Made by a program: the position numbers and the translations under genes. Shown one piece after another: positions 8,624-16,867 of a stretch of DNA of 64,000 bases (position 1 is the first letter of the stretch; each line of letters begins with the position of its first letter). The stretch lies in assembly GCA_009837355.1 (NCBI GenBank), contig VXTR01000087.1, positions 1-64,000 of the forward strand, in the 5' to 3' direction. This stretch comes from Chloroflexota bacterium (GTDB lineage Bacteria > Chloroflexota > Dehalococcoidia > Lucifugimonadales > UBA3495). Below the pieces are notes generated by a model. The model made no database searches. It was not told the DNA's origin and saw only the letters and a list, made by a program, of their open reading frames with translations.

Positions 8624-9130
8624 TTAGACCCTCGGCATCTTCGTCTTACGACGCAAAACGACTTGGATACGTATCGCAACCTGATGCAGAGAAAGTAGTG
8701 CTGCAAAAGCCACCACGGTTATCAATCCGGGCTCAATCGCAGCCACCAAATCAGCGGTCCCGTACACGATCGCTAATGCCGCTATTAACATCACGGGCGG
8801 GGCCCAGTAAATTGACTGGCGACGCTGATAATTGTAGCTGGTGACAATAGCCAACAGCACTATAAGCACGGGACCAAGAGTGAGGATAGCCGCCTGCAAT
8901 GGCGACACCGTGAATAGGTATTCGTTCATCGGCGGCAACAGCAACACTACGACACCTATGCCGGTTAGCGCTTGCTCCCCGCCATCCAGCGTCACCCACG
9001 GCAACGCCATCGCTATCAAGGGTACTAGCGTGGCCACAAAGGGCACCAGTCGCATGACTAATGTGACCAACTCACGATTTTTCGTTTGGTCGGGTTCGCC
9101 CCGTTGCCGGCTACGGCTCCTTTCTCGCAT
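8624..9130 (-). CDS. Hypothetical integral membrane protein (168 aa)
   Basis: A basic, Arg/Ser-rich N-terminus (MRERSRSRQR) is followed by about four hydrophobic segments: one near 23-46, one with TGIGVVVLLLPP, one with ILTLGPVLIVLLAIV and one with PVMLIAALAIVYG. The C-terminus is basic (VVLRRKTKMPRV). No family is recognised. It starts 3 nt after the stop of the upstream gene, so the two are almost surely one operon. The promoter at 9887-9915 probably serves both. Confidence 0.7.
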   Translation of the reverse strand: MRERSRSRQRGEPDQTKNRELVTLVMRLVPFVATLVPLIAMALPWVTLDGGEQALTGIGVVVLLLPPMNEYLFTVSPLQAAILTLGPVLIVLLAIVTSYNYQRRQSIYWAPPVMLIAALAIVYGTADLVAAIEPGLITVVAFAALLSLHQVAIRIQVVLRRKTKMPRV

Positions 9131-9133
9131 TGG

Positions 9134-9835
9134 TTATTTCGCCTCAAAAGGGGAGTCGGTGGCAGCGCGTATGGTCTCGCTTGCCACCTTAAATTCGCTG
9201 AGTTCGGCATTCAGTTCGAGTATCGCCGCTGGAACTTCTTGAAATGACGAAGAATCGAATGCGAAATCTGATCGCAGTTCCAACTTGCGAAGCGTGGCGT
9301 CCATGTCATCCAGCTGCAAACCGATGGCACTGGCTTTGGCCAATGCGGAACCCGCTTGGACCTCCCATTCGCTGTACAAGGCCAAGTCATGCTCATCGTC
9401 CAGTCGCGCTTGAGCCTTGATTGACGGGTCATTGATTTGCTCGGTAATCGCCTGCTGAGCTGCGAAGTAACTGGCTGCACTCGCTTTAGCATTCTCTATA
9501 GCGGCTTCAAATTTCAGATGCGCCAACTTCGCATTGCTATAACTCGGTTCCCATCTAGCAATGAGGGTTTCGATGTTGGCAATCTTACCGATGTCCAAAT
9601 TTGCGGGCTGAGATCCTACCTCTGAAGATGCACCCATGAAGTTCCCAGCGGCGAAGGCACTAACATCCCCTAGTGAGCGGTTCATGTTTTCCGCTTGGTT
9701 CTGTGCCAACTGCACTGAATCGGACATCCTGGCGGCCTCGGTTTGTGTTACCTCCCCGTACACCGTTAATCCGGCATACGCGATAACAGCGACGACAGCC
9801 ACGAGCAAAACATACTTCAACGTCCGACGTATCAT
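9134..9835 (-). CDS. Hypothetical protein with N-terminal membrane anchor (233 aa)
   Basis: A basic N-terminus (MIRRTLKY) and one hydrophobic segment (about 8-26) are followed by a largely helical domain rich in Ala, Glu, Gln and Ser. This has the look of a coiled-coil or four-helix bundle exposed outside the membrane. No family is recognised. ATG at 9835 has GAGGTG upstream; an upstream in-frame start at 9898 lacks a site. Its base composition is lower in GC than the flanking genes by eye. The partner membrane protein follows at once, suggesting a two-component complex of unknown role. Confidence 0.7.
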   Translation of the reverse strand: MIRRTLKYVLLVAVVAVIAYAGLTVYGEVTQTEAARMSDSVQLAQNQAENMNRSLGDVSAFAAGNFMGASSEVGSQPANLDIGKIANIETLIARWEPSYSNAKLAHLKFEAAIENAKASAASYFAAQQAITEQINDPSIKAQARLDDEHDLALYSEWEVQAGSALAKASAIGLQLDDMDATLRKLELRSDFAFDSSSFQEVPAAILELNAELSEFKVASETIRAATDSPFEAK

Positions 9836-9886
9836 AATTTCACCTCGAGTCGCTACGCGTGCACATCGACAAGACGACTGTGTCCT

Positions 9887-9915
9887 AGTATTCAGCAAGC
9901 CATCGCCCTAATCAA
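9887..9915 (-). promoter_or_regulatory. Candidate promoter for the two unknown membrane proteins
   Basis: Read on the minus strand: TTGATT (9915-9910), a 17-nt spacer and AATACT (9892-9887). The leader to the ATG at 9835 would be about 45 nt. Confidence 0.45.
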
Positions 9916-9940
9916 TCATCACGGGCATGAAAAGGATAGT

Positions 9941-10792
9941 TTACCGCACCAACTCCTCCGCCATTCGCTCCAGTTGCTCGCCCATTTCCGTTTCGGTGTC
10001 GGTGTGGTTGGGCCAAACGCAAACCCGCAGCGCGCCGGCGTTCAGGAAGTCGTCAACGGTCTGCCGGTTGGTTTCGGGCGGCTGGCCGAACACGGATATG
10101 GTCAGCGATTGCGGGTCGCGGCCCCGCTCGGCGGCCAAGGCGTCTAACTGACGTCGGCTGTCCTCAATTTGCTCCGGCGTGGTGCGGTTGGGCAGCCAGC
10201 CGTCGGCGTAGCGCGCCACGCGACGCAGAACGTTGCGGGCGTTGCCGCCCAGCAGGATGGGCGGGTGCGGCTGCTGTGCCGGCTTGGGGTACATATACAC
10301 GGGCGGGAAGTTGTAGTAGCGTCCGTGGAACTCGGCCTGGTCCTGCGTCCACAGCTCCTTGAGAGCGTTCACCGCTTCCTCGGTCTGCGTCCAGCGATGG
10401 TCAAAGTCGCCGCCCATCATCTCGGTTTCCTCGCGGTTCCAGCCGGCGCCGACGCCGAAGACGAAACGGCCATTGCTGTGCCGGTCCAGCACGGAAATCT
10501 GCTTGGCGAGAATCAGCGGGTTGCGCTCCGGCACCAGCGTGATGCCCGTGCACAGCTTGATTCTCTCGGTTACGGCGGCGGCCATGGCCAGCGACATGTA
10601 CGGGTCGGAGAAGTGGCGATACGTCCAGGGAATTTCGCCGCCGGTAGCCGGGAACGGGCTTTCGCTGTGAACCGGCAGGATGGGATGCTCGTGGTACCAG
10701 ATGGACTCAAAGCCCAGTTCCTCGGCCTTTCTGGCGATAAACGCGGGATCCAGCGTGTAGGCCGGCAGGGGTACGATAATTCCAACGGACAT
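9941..10792 (-). CDS. LLM-class F420-dependent-type oxidoreductase
   Basis: This 283-aa TIM-barrel protein belongs to the luciferase-like monooxygenase superfamily and resembles the TIGR03619-type F420-dependent group. Characteristic stretches are AEELGFESIWYHEH, LVPERNPLILAKQISVLD and GRFVFGVGAGWNREE, and the region PILLGGNARNVLRRVARYAD. The cofactor could be F420 or FMN; sequence alone does not decide. ATG at 10792 has AAGGAG upstream, whereas the longer frame to 10852 has none. No F420 biosynthesis gene is in the window, but a PPOX-type F420 protein at 61279 fits F420 use. Confidence 0.88.
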   Translation of the reverse strand: MSVGIIVPLPAYTLDPAFIARKAEELGFESIWYHEHPILPVHSESPFPATGGEIPWTYRHFSDPYMSLAMAAAVTERIKLCTGITLVPERNPLILAKQISVLDRHSNGRFVFGVGAGWNREETEMMGGDFDHRWTQTEEAVNALKELWTQDQAEFHGRYYNFPPVYMYPKPAQQPHPPILLGGNARNVLRRVARYADGWLPNRTTPEQIEDSRRQLDALAAERGRDPQSLTISVFGQPPETNRQTVDDFLNAGALRVCVWPNHTDTETEMGEQLERMAEELVR

Positions 10793-10907
10793 TGCCTTGC
10801 TCCTTCGACGCAGAAGTGCCGTCGACTTTCGATATTGTTCTCTACGGTGCATTGCAGTTTATCAGATGGATGCTTGCGTGGCGCGCAACCCGACAATGCT
10901 GGCGGAG

Positions 10908-12563
10908 TTATTCATCTCCGTCGTTCAGCAACTCCACGGCCAGTTCCCTGGCCGACTCCAGCCCATCGACGAAACGTTCCGCCGGCAGCCGACGGAAAAC
11001 GTTCAGAGAGTTGAGGGTATCGCCTACCGAGCCCGACAAATTGAGCACGATACACTCCGTCTTGGCCGCAGCCGCCCGGTCGATTAGCCTCTCTATCACC
11101 AAGGCGGCGCTGTCGTCCATGTGAACCGTGTTGGAAAAGTCAAAGATAACTGCCTCGTGCTGTTCGATGTCTGCGCCAATCGTCCAGGCCAGTTCATTCG
11201 AGGACGCAAAGGAAAACTCGCCCCGTAAATCCACCAGCCCCACCCGCGCCGCGAACCGGTCAACGTCGGCGTCGTCAGCGTCCTGACCGCCGGAGAAAAA
11301 CTCCGTATCCAGCAGCGGCACCGATACGACGCTGCTCAGCTCCCGCCGTTCCGATTCCCGAGCCCGGGCGAATCCGGCTACGATGAGTCCCACCACAATA
11401 GCCGTTATTAGGTCCACGAACACGGTGAGGGCCAGCGTCAACAGCATCACCAGCAGGTAATTACGCCGCACGTGGCGAATTCGCGTGATGAGCCGCCAGT
11501 CTATGATGTCCCAACCCACTTTAACAAGAATGCCGGACAACACGGCCAGCGGTATCGGCTCGGCAATCCTGCCCAAACCCAGGACTATCGCCAGCAGCGC
11601 CGCCGCGCACAACACGCCCGAAACCGGGCTGCTCCCGCCGGCCCGGATATTCACCGTAGTTCCCGATGGCGCGCCGGCCCCGGGCAGCGCACCCAGCAGG
11701 CCAGCCGCGACGTTGGCGATGCCTTGCCCCGCCATCTCCCGATTGGGTTTATGGCGCGTGCCCGTGAGGGAGTCGGCCACCAGCGATGCCACCATGCTGT
11801 TGACGGAACTGATGAGAGCCAGCGTTAATGCCGGCTGTATCGCCGACAACAGAAATCCGGCCGACATCTCCGGCGCTTGCAAAGAGGGCAAGCCTCGCGG
11901 CAATTCCCCGATAACCGGCGCGCCGGGCAACCACAGCATCGCTATCACGGTTCCGACCAGCAGCGCCAGCAGCGGCCCGGGCAGGTACCGGCCCAATCGA
12001 CGCGGCCAAAACACGCAGATTGCCAGCGACACTATCCCCACTGTAACGGCATGGAGATTGAACGTAACCAACGCCTCCGGCCAGGCGCGAATGATGTCGA
12101 ACAGCCCGCCGGGCGCCGGCGCCGCGCCCAGAAATGGCAAAGTCTGGATTACTATGATGATCACGCCGATTCCGGAAGTGAATCCGGCAATCATCGAGTA
12201 CGGCGTGTAGGTGACGAAACGCCCAATCCGCAAGATGCCCAAGGCTATCTGAATCAGGCCGGCCATCACGATGATGGTAAAAGCCTCGGAGACGCTCTCG
12301 GCGTGCTCAGTGAGCACCACCATCATCGCCACCGCCATGGCCGCGCTGGGATATGCGATTCGGGCCGGCGTCCCGCCGAATACCGACGCGAAGAACCCCA
12401 CCACGATGGCGCCGTACATACCGGCGATGGCCCCCAACCCGGTAGCGACGCCGTATGCCAACGCCATCGGCAGCACCGTCGCCGCCGTAGTAACTCCTCC
12501 GAAAATATCCCCGGACAGCTGGCGCAGTTCGTAAGGCGGGCGCATTACGTCAATCGCTCTCAT
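10908..12563 (-). CDS. SulP family inorganic anion transporter with STAS domain
   Basis: This 551-aa membrane protein has the SulP layout: about 10-12 hydrophobic segments (to about 415) and a C-terminal cytoplasmic STAS domain (about 450-550). The SulP N-terminal segment with ATVLPMALAYGVATGLG is clear, as is the TGTRHKPNREMAGQGIANV region. The STAS part contains FDFSNTVHMDDSAALVIERL, with the conserved DxS-type turn. The family transports sulfate, bicarbonate or dicarboxylates; the substrate here is unknown. The ATG at 12563 has no Shine-Dalgarno sequence but has TATAAT 8 nt upstream, which suggests a leaderless mRNA; ATG at 12545 is an alternative start. Confidence 0.9.
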   Translation of the reverse strand: MRAIDVMRPPYELRQLSGDIFGGVTTAATVLPMALAYGVATGLGAIAGMYGAIVVGFFASVFGGTPARIAYPSAAMAVAMMVVLTEHAESVSEAFTIIVMAGLIQIALGILRIGRFVTYTPYSMIAGFTSGIGVIIIVIQTLPFLGAAPAPGGLFDIIRAWPEALVTFNLHAVTVGIVSLAICVFWPRRLGRYLPGPLLALLVGTVIAMLWLPGAPVIGELPRGLPSLQAPEMSAGFLLSAIQPALTLALISSVNSMVASLVADSLTGTRHKPNREMAGQGIANVAAGLLGALPGAGAPSGTTVNIRAGGSSPVSGVLCAAALLAIVLGLGRIAEPIPLAVLSGILVKVGWDIIDWRLITRIRHVRRNYLLVMLLTLALTVFVDLITAIVVGLIVAGFARARESERRELSSVVSVPLLDTEFFSGGQDADDADVDRFAARVGLVDLRGEFSFASSNELAWTIGADIEQHEAVIFDFSNTVHMDDSAALVIERLIDRAAAAKTECIVLNLSGSVGDTLNSLNVFRRLPAERFVDGLESARELAVELLNDGDE

Positions 12564-12571
12564 AGAGCGAT

Positions 12572-12577
12572 ATTATA
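12572..12577 (-). promoter_or_regulatory. -10 box of the SulP gene (leaderless pattern)
   Basis: A perfect TATAAT on the minus strand ends 8 nt before the ATG at 12563. Transcription would therefore begin at or next to the start codon. No convincing -35 box is visible. Confidence 0.5.
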
Positions 12578-12599
12578 ATGCCGCACCAGACACCGATAA

Positions 12600-12620
12600 G
12601 GGCGGGTTTGAAACCCGCCC
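12600..12620 (-). terminator. Palindromic hairpin downstream of the NHL gene set
   Basis: GGGCGGGTTT / AAACCCGCCC is a perfect 10-bp inverted repeat with one central base. It lies between the NHL gene stop (12651) and the SulP start. A closely related palindrome lies at 27099-27119. There is no clear U-tract, so it may be a Rho-aided terminator or a REP-like element. Confidence 0.45.
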
Positions 12621-12650
12621 CTGCGTGCCAGGTGAGGACTTTCTGCCGCC

Positions 12651-13652
12651 TCACAGATTCAACGGGTGCTCCTCGTAGTCCTTCACTTTGTCGTACACCT
12701 GGACGCGGTGGCGGCTGGATTCCAGCACGAAGATGCGGTCGTTTTCGTCCACCCGCACGGCGACGGGGCGTCGGAATCGCCACTCCGGTTCCAGGTTGAC
12801 GCGGCGGCGGGCCTTGACGATGTCCGGGTTGGCGTCAATGTAGGTCTGCGTCCAGGGGGACGGCTGCTGGGCATCGCCGACCAGGGACGTGACAAACCGG
12901 CCGTCGGGAGCGTACACCTGCAGACGGTGGTTGCCCCAGTCGGTTACGTACACGTCGCCGTCGGAGTCCACGGCAACGCCGGTGGGCCCGTGGAGATCGC
13001 CCACGCCGGAGCGGGGGGCGGCCTCAAACTTGAGCAGGAAGTTGCCGTCGGCGTCGAACTTCTGAACCCGGTTGTTCTTCCAGTCCGCAACGTACACATT
13101 GCCGGCATCGTCGAGGCACAGGCCCCAGGGCAGGTTGAACTCCCCTTCGCCGTCGCCCTGCTGTCCGAAGCTGGCGAGATGCTTGCCCTTGCGGGTGAAC
13201 TTCTGCACCCGGTGATTCTGGCTGTCCACCACCAGCATGTTGCCGTCGGCGTCGAAGGCCATGCCGCAGGGGCCGTTGAGCTGGCCCTTGCCGTCGCCGG
13301 CCTCGCCCCAAGCGGACACGAAGGCGCCCTCCGGGTCGAACACGGAAATGCGGTTCAGAAAGTCGTCGGAAGCGTACACGTTGCCGTCGGCGTCCAGCGT
13401 AATGGAACGGGGCCAGATGAATTGCCCGTCGCCCCGGCCAAAGGCGCCGAATTGGCCCAGAAACTGGTGGTCAAGGGTAACGCGGCTAATGCGCTGGCCC
13501 AGTTCTTCCGCGCCCCGGCTGATGACGTACATCAGGTTGTCTTCGGCCAGCGCGAAGTCCTGGGGTGTCCAGAAACCCTGCCCCGACATTCCGTACATTC
13601 CGATGCAGTAGCTGTAGTCAAAGACCCGCCCGGCGGCCACTGTGGTAAGCAT
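12651..13652 (-). CDS. NHL-repeat beta-propeller protein
   Basis: This 333-aa protein is built of NHL repeats. Each has the pattern GP.G.A.D..G..YV.D..NHR.QKF, seen for example in GPCGMAFDADGNMLVVDSQN, LPWGLCLDDAGNVYVADWKN and GPTGVAVDSDGDVYVTDWGN. No signal peptide or membrane segment is present. Such propellers bind proteins or small ligands; some hydrolyse peptidylglycine-type substrates, but no such residues were recognised. ATG at 13652 has GGAAGGAGG upstream. It is the last gene of a three-gene group with the DUF1501 and DUF1800 genes and presumably works with them. Confidence 0.85.
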   Translation of the reverse strand: MLTTVAAGRVFDYSYCIGMYGMSGQGFWTPQDFALAEDNLMYVISRGAEELGQRISRVTLDHQFLGQFGAFGRGDGQFIWPRSITLDADGNVYASDDFLNRISVFDPEGAFVSAWGEAGDGKGQLNGPCGMAFDADGNMLVVDSQNHRVQKFTRKGKHLASFGQQGDGEGEFNLPWGLCLDDAGNVYVADWKNNRVQKFDADGNFLLKFEAAPRSGVGDLHGPTGVAVDSDGDVYVTDWGNHRLQVYAPDGRFVTSLVGDAQQPSPWTQTYIDANPDIVKARRRVNLEPEWRFRRPVAVRVDENDRIFVLESSRHRVQVYDKVKDYEEHPLNL

Positions 13653-13684
13653 AGTTAGACCTCCTTCCCTTTGAGCCGCCCGTC

Positions 13685-14821
13685 CTACACGAAGTCCAGC
13701 TGCTCGAAGTTGCCGCCCACGATGGGAACTGCGTCCAAGCCCAGCCACTTCTCGATGACGGTGGAGTAGAGGCCGCGGAAGTCGTAGTTGGGTTCCAGGT
13801 CGCCCTGGGTCAAGTCCTCGGGGGCGAGGGACGGGTAGGCGCTGTAATGGCCGCCCTTAACCTGGTTGCCGATGACGAAGGCCGCGCCGCCGGCGCCGTG
13901 GTCGGTGCCGGTGCCGTTATCCCTGACGCGGCGCCCGAACTCGGTGAACAGGACCATGATGAGGTTGTCGCCGGCGTCGTGCTCGGCCAGGTCGTCGAAG
14001 AAGTCGCTGATGGCGCGGGACATATCGGTCCACAGCTTGGTGTGCATCGGCGGCTGGTTGAAGTGGGAGTCGAAGCTGCCATGCTGGGTGTAGAACAGCT
14101 GCGTGCCCAGGTCGGCCAAATATACTTGGGAGATGTCCCGCAGGTACTTGGCGATGGGGGTGTCGGCGTATTCCACCGTGGAGGTGTACTGTTCGGGCGC
14201 GGCGCGAATGACGTCTGCGCCCTTGAGGGCGTCCCGACCGGTCTGGCCCAGGTAGTCCATCACCGGGCCGGTGCCGACGGTGGGGGAGTACATGCGGGCG
14301 AAGCGGTCCAGAATCTTGTTGTGCTCCTCCTCGGCGGCGATGCCGGGGACGCTGGAGAGGACGCCGTAGGATTCCAGGCTGGATACGGAGGTGACGGGCA
14401 CGCCGCGCAGGGCCAGGGCCCGGGGCAGGCCCTGGCCGAAGTTGACGCCCTTGAGCACGTTTTCGCCGCGGGGGTCGAGGTCGCGGATGACGCGGCCGGC
14501 CCAGCCTTCCGTGCCGACGATGTCCGGCTCGCAGGTGTGCCAGATGTCCATGGAGCGGAAGTGGGAACGCGGCGAGTTCTCGTAGCCGATGCCGTGGATG
14601 ATGGCGACCTTGCCCTCATCCCACAGCTTCTTGATGGGCGCCATCTGCGGGTTGAAACCCAACTCGTCGTTGATGGGAATAACCTGATCCGCGGGGATGC
14701 CCACCTTCGGCCGAGCGTCGTGGTAGTAACCGTTGGTGTAGGGGATGACCGTGTTCAGGTAGTCGTTGGCGCCGGTCATCTGGAGAACCACCACCACCGG
14801 GTCTTTAGTCGTCGTCGTCAT
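13685..14821 (-). CDS. DUF1501 domain-containing protein
   Basis: This 378-aa protein matches the DUF1501 family, whose members have an alkaline-phosphatase/sulfatase-like fold. Recognisable parts are VVVVLQMTGANDYLNTVIPY near the start, GNGTGTDHGAGGAAFVIGNQ-type sequence (DHGAGGAAFVIG) near the C-terminal third, and FTEFGRRVRDN. Most family members carry a Tat signal peptide; this one begins at once with the core and has none, so it may be cytoplasmic. It is encoded beside a DUF1800 gene, the common family pairing. GGAGGGA precedes the ATG at 14821. The function of the pair is unknown. Confidence 0.88.
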   Translation of the reverse strand: MTTTTKDPVVVVLQMTGANDYLNTVIPYTNGYYHDARPKVGIPADQVIPINDELGFNPQMAPIKKLWDEGKVAIIHGIGYENSPRSHFRSMDIWHTCEPDIVGTEGWAGRVIRDLDPRGENVLKGVNFGQGLPRALALRGVPVTSVSSLESYGVLSSVPGIAAEEEHNKILDRFARMYSPTVGTGPVMDYLGQTGRDALKGADVIRAAPEQYTSTVEYADTPIAKYLRDISQVYLADLGTQLFYTQHGSFDSHFNQPPMHTKLWTDMSRAISDFFDDLAEHDAGDNLIMVLFTEFGRRVRDNGTGTDHGAGGAAFVIGNQVKGGHYSAYPSLAPEDLTQGDLEPNYDFRGLYSTVIEKWLGLDAVPIVGGNFEQLDFV

Positions 14822-14863
14822 GTTGTCCCTCCATACGGGGTATGGGTTGTCCCAGGGGTGGGG

Positions 14864-16267
14864 TTACGCAAACTGGAAGTCGCGGGATGCGGCGATGAGG
14901 GCCAGCATCACGCCGACGCGTTTTTCGGATTCGGCGGCGTCTGCGTCGGAGTCCCAGCGCAGTTCGCCGTCGCTGCGGGCCTGGTCGAGCAGTTCGGCGC
15001 GGGTGCCGTCGCCGACCTCCATGGGGCCGACCAGTTCCAGGCAAGCGTCCACCATGGCATCGGGGCCGAGCGGGCCACGCTGTCGCAGGTTGGACACGAT
15101 GGACTGTACGCCGGGGAGCGAAACGTCGCCCAGCAGGCCGGCGGCGAAGTTGACCCTCCGCACCAGCGCGCCGCCGTCAATCCACTCGCCGCCGGTGTGC
15201 CAGCTTTCCACGCTGGGCGGATTGAGCAGTTCCTGGCCCTGGTAGGCGCACTCGAAGGCGAGAGAATTGAAACCGGGACGGGGCTGGTTGAAGTTGCCGG
15301 CCAGCCGGGCCGTGCTGATGACCAGCTCGGCGGGACTCTTGACGCGGCTAAAGCGGGCCTGCTTGAAGAAGTCGGAGTTGAACAGGACGCGGAGCATGGC
15401 GCGGACGTCGCCGTCGGATTCGTCGTAGGCGGCCACCAGTTGGTCGATGGCGTCCGGGTCGTTGGGCGGCGTGATGTTCCAGCTGGGCACCTGGGGTTCG
15501 TCGGCCACGAAGAAGTTGTAGAGGTGGCGGGCGAGGAACCGGGCAGTGGCCGGCTGGTTGACCACGATGTCGATGATGTCCTGGCCGTCGAAGTTGCCGG
15601 TGTGGCCGAGGAAGGTTTTTTCCTCGTCGTCGTGGTCTTCGGGGCGGTACTCAAAGTTCCAGTAGAAGCGGCCCAGTGGGTTGCGGGGAATCTTGGGGCC
15701 GATGGTCCAGCCGGTAAAAGCGCGGCTGGCTTCCTTGATGTCTTCTTCGGAGTAGTTGCCCACACCCATGGAGAAAAGTTCCAGCAACTCGCGGCCCCAG
15801 TTCTCGTTGATGGCGCCCATGTGGTTGCCGTTGTTGTCCAGCCAGAAAATCATGGCCGGGTTCTGGGCCAGCTCCAGGAGGATGTCGCGGAACTTGCCCA
15901 TCCCGACGCGGCGGAACATGGCAATCTGCTGGGTGAGCTCGGGGGGGTTGTCCACCTTGGAGTTGCCGGTGGCAAAGAGCTGGTGCCAGAAGAGCGCCAT
16001 TTTCTCTTCCAGGGGACGCTGGGTATTGACCATGCGATAGACCCATTCCGCCTGGTTCAGGGGCGGGCCGAGGGCGCCCTCGTAGCCGGGCAGGTAGCGG
16101 TAGAGCAGGTCGTCGTCCACCGGGTCGAACCGCTCGGGGTTGAGCAGTTCTTCCACCACGGACTGGTACTCTCTGCCGGCTTTTTCCTGCAGCTCATCGT
16201 GGGTTGCGCCGAAGCCGGCCCGGCGCATGAGATGGCCCATCAATGCAATGTCTTCTCGATTCGCCAT
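14864..16267 (-). CDS. DUF1800 domain-containing protein
   Basis: This 467-aa protein matches the DUF1800 family. Family-type stretches are HLMRRAGFGATHDEL (about 10-25), EKMALFWHQLFATGNSKV, NENWGRELLELFSMGVGNYS and ASRAFTGWTIG. It lacks a signal peptide. ATG at 16267 follows GGAGGGGAG; a longer frame to 16315 has no site. It is the first gene of the DUF1800-DUF1501-NHL group, with gaps of 42 and 32 nt. A consensus promoter pointing toward it lies about 570 nt upstream (16838-16867), beyond a repeated element. The biochemical role is unknown. Confidence 0.88.
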   Translation of the reverse strand: MANREDIALMGHLMRRAGFGATHDELQEKAGREYQSVVEELLNPERFDPVDDDLLYRYLPGYEGALGPPLNQAEWVYRMVNTQRPLEEKMALFWHQLFATGNSKVDNPPELTQQIAMFRRVGMGKFRDILLELAQNPAMIFWLDNNGNHMGAINENWGRELLELFSMGVGNYSEEDIKEASRAFTGWTIGPKIPRNPLGRFYWNFEYRPEDHDDEEKTFLGHTGNFDGQDIIDIVVNQPATARFLARHLYNFFVADEPQVPSWNITPPNDPDAIDQLVAAYDESDGDVRAMLRVLFNSDFFKQARFSRVKSPAELVISTARLAGNFNQPRPGFNSLAFECAYQGQELLNPPSVESWHTGGEWIDGGALVRRVNFAAGLLGDVSLPGVQSIVSNLRQRGPLGPDAMVDACLELVGPMEVGDGTRAELLDQARSDGELRWDSDADAAESEKRVGVMLALIAASRDFQFA

Positions 16268-16437
16268 TGGTCTCCCCTCCTGTAACAAGGATTGGCCAGA
16301 ACAGAACGTATTCAAAGCTGATTACGGCAAGCGTATGGGGCTATGCTACGGAATGAGCAAGTAGGTGTCAAGGGAAGGGTGGTTCCGTCCGCCTGGAGCG
16401 GCGGGCGCGCTTTTGGATGCGATGGTTGGTTTTCGTC

Positions 16438-16745
16438 GGGGTTGCCTCCTGTGGTTGGTGGTTGGGTAGCCTGCCTGAGGTCGGTTTCCGGAATTCACTT
16501 TGGTCGTTGTCAGTCCCACGGCCGGGGGGTTCTTACGCACTTCCACATAGGTGTTTTTGTGACGGGGTCATTTCTCCGCCAATGGCCGCAGTGGTATCGC
16601 GCCGTGCCACACCTGGTCTTTTGCGACGGGGTCAGTTCTCCCGCCAATGGCAGCAGTGGCCGCTCCGGTGTCACGTCTGGTGTTTTGTGACGGGGTCATT
16701 TCCCCGCCAATGGCAGCAGTGACCGCTCCGTCGTGCGATTTAGGA
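16438..16745 (-). repeat. Repeated intergenic element, copy B
   Basis: Read on the minus strand, this stretch matches copy A at 1-205. From right to left it holds three 64-bp tandem units, then the conserved block with GGCCGTGGGACTGACAACGA and CCGACCTCAGGCAGGCTAC, then a Shine-Dalgarno-like AGGAGG at 16445-16450. The base triplet that is ATG in copy A is ACG here. The rest of the gene-free interval 16268-16891 holds no convincing gene. A strong minus-strand promoter lies just outside, at 16838-16867, reading into the element. Confidence 0.75.
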
Positions 16746-16752
16746 TTAGCTG
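16561..16752 (+). repeat. Three tandem 64-bp repeat units
   Basis: The core GACGGGGTCA recurs at 16561, 16625 and 16689, an exact 64-bp spacing. Each is followed by CCGCCAATGGC and GCAGTG. Units 1 and 2 are similar over the whole length, and unit 3 diverges in its last third. The core contains the small inverted repeat TGAC-GGG-GTCA. Related units with about 62-bp spacing occur at 1-100 in the opposite orientation. Confidence 0.8.
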
Positions 16753-16837
16753 ACTGGTTGGTGGCCGTTGACGACCGCAGTGATGTTGACCTCGTTGGCA
16801 GGCTGGGTGTGATGGATGATTTGCTAGCAGTGAGGCC

Positions 16838-16867
16838 ATTATAGAATGTATGTTCCCATTTTGTCAA
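16838..16867 (-). promoter_or_regulatory. Consensus sigma-70 promoter reading into the repeat element
   Basis: On the minus strand: TTGACA (16867-16862), an 18-nt spacer and TATAAT (16843-16838), both hexamers perfect. Transcription would start near 16831 and run through the 64-bp units. It would reach the DUF1800 gene after a leader of about 560 nt. It could instead serve a small RNA made from the repeat region. Confidence 0.7.

Noticed and set aside
10793-10852. N-terminal extension of the LLM oxidoreductase (start at 10852)
   Set aside because: No ribosome-binding site there, while AAGGAG stands at good distance from 10792; the family core starts at 10792.
13847-16285. Plus-strand open frame of 812 codons
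   Set aside because: It is antisense to the clearly conserved DUF1501 and DUF1800 genes. Long antisense frames are usual in GC-rich coding DNA, and the translation is low-complexity Gly/Val/Ala without motifs.
16554-16752. CRISPR array
   Set aside because: Only three units; the whole 64 bp is repeated with gradual divergence, and there is no short identical repeat with unrelated spacers and no cas gene.
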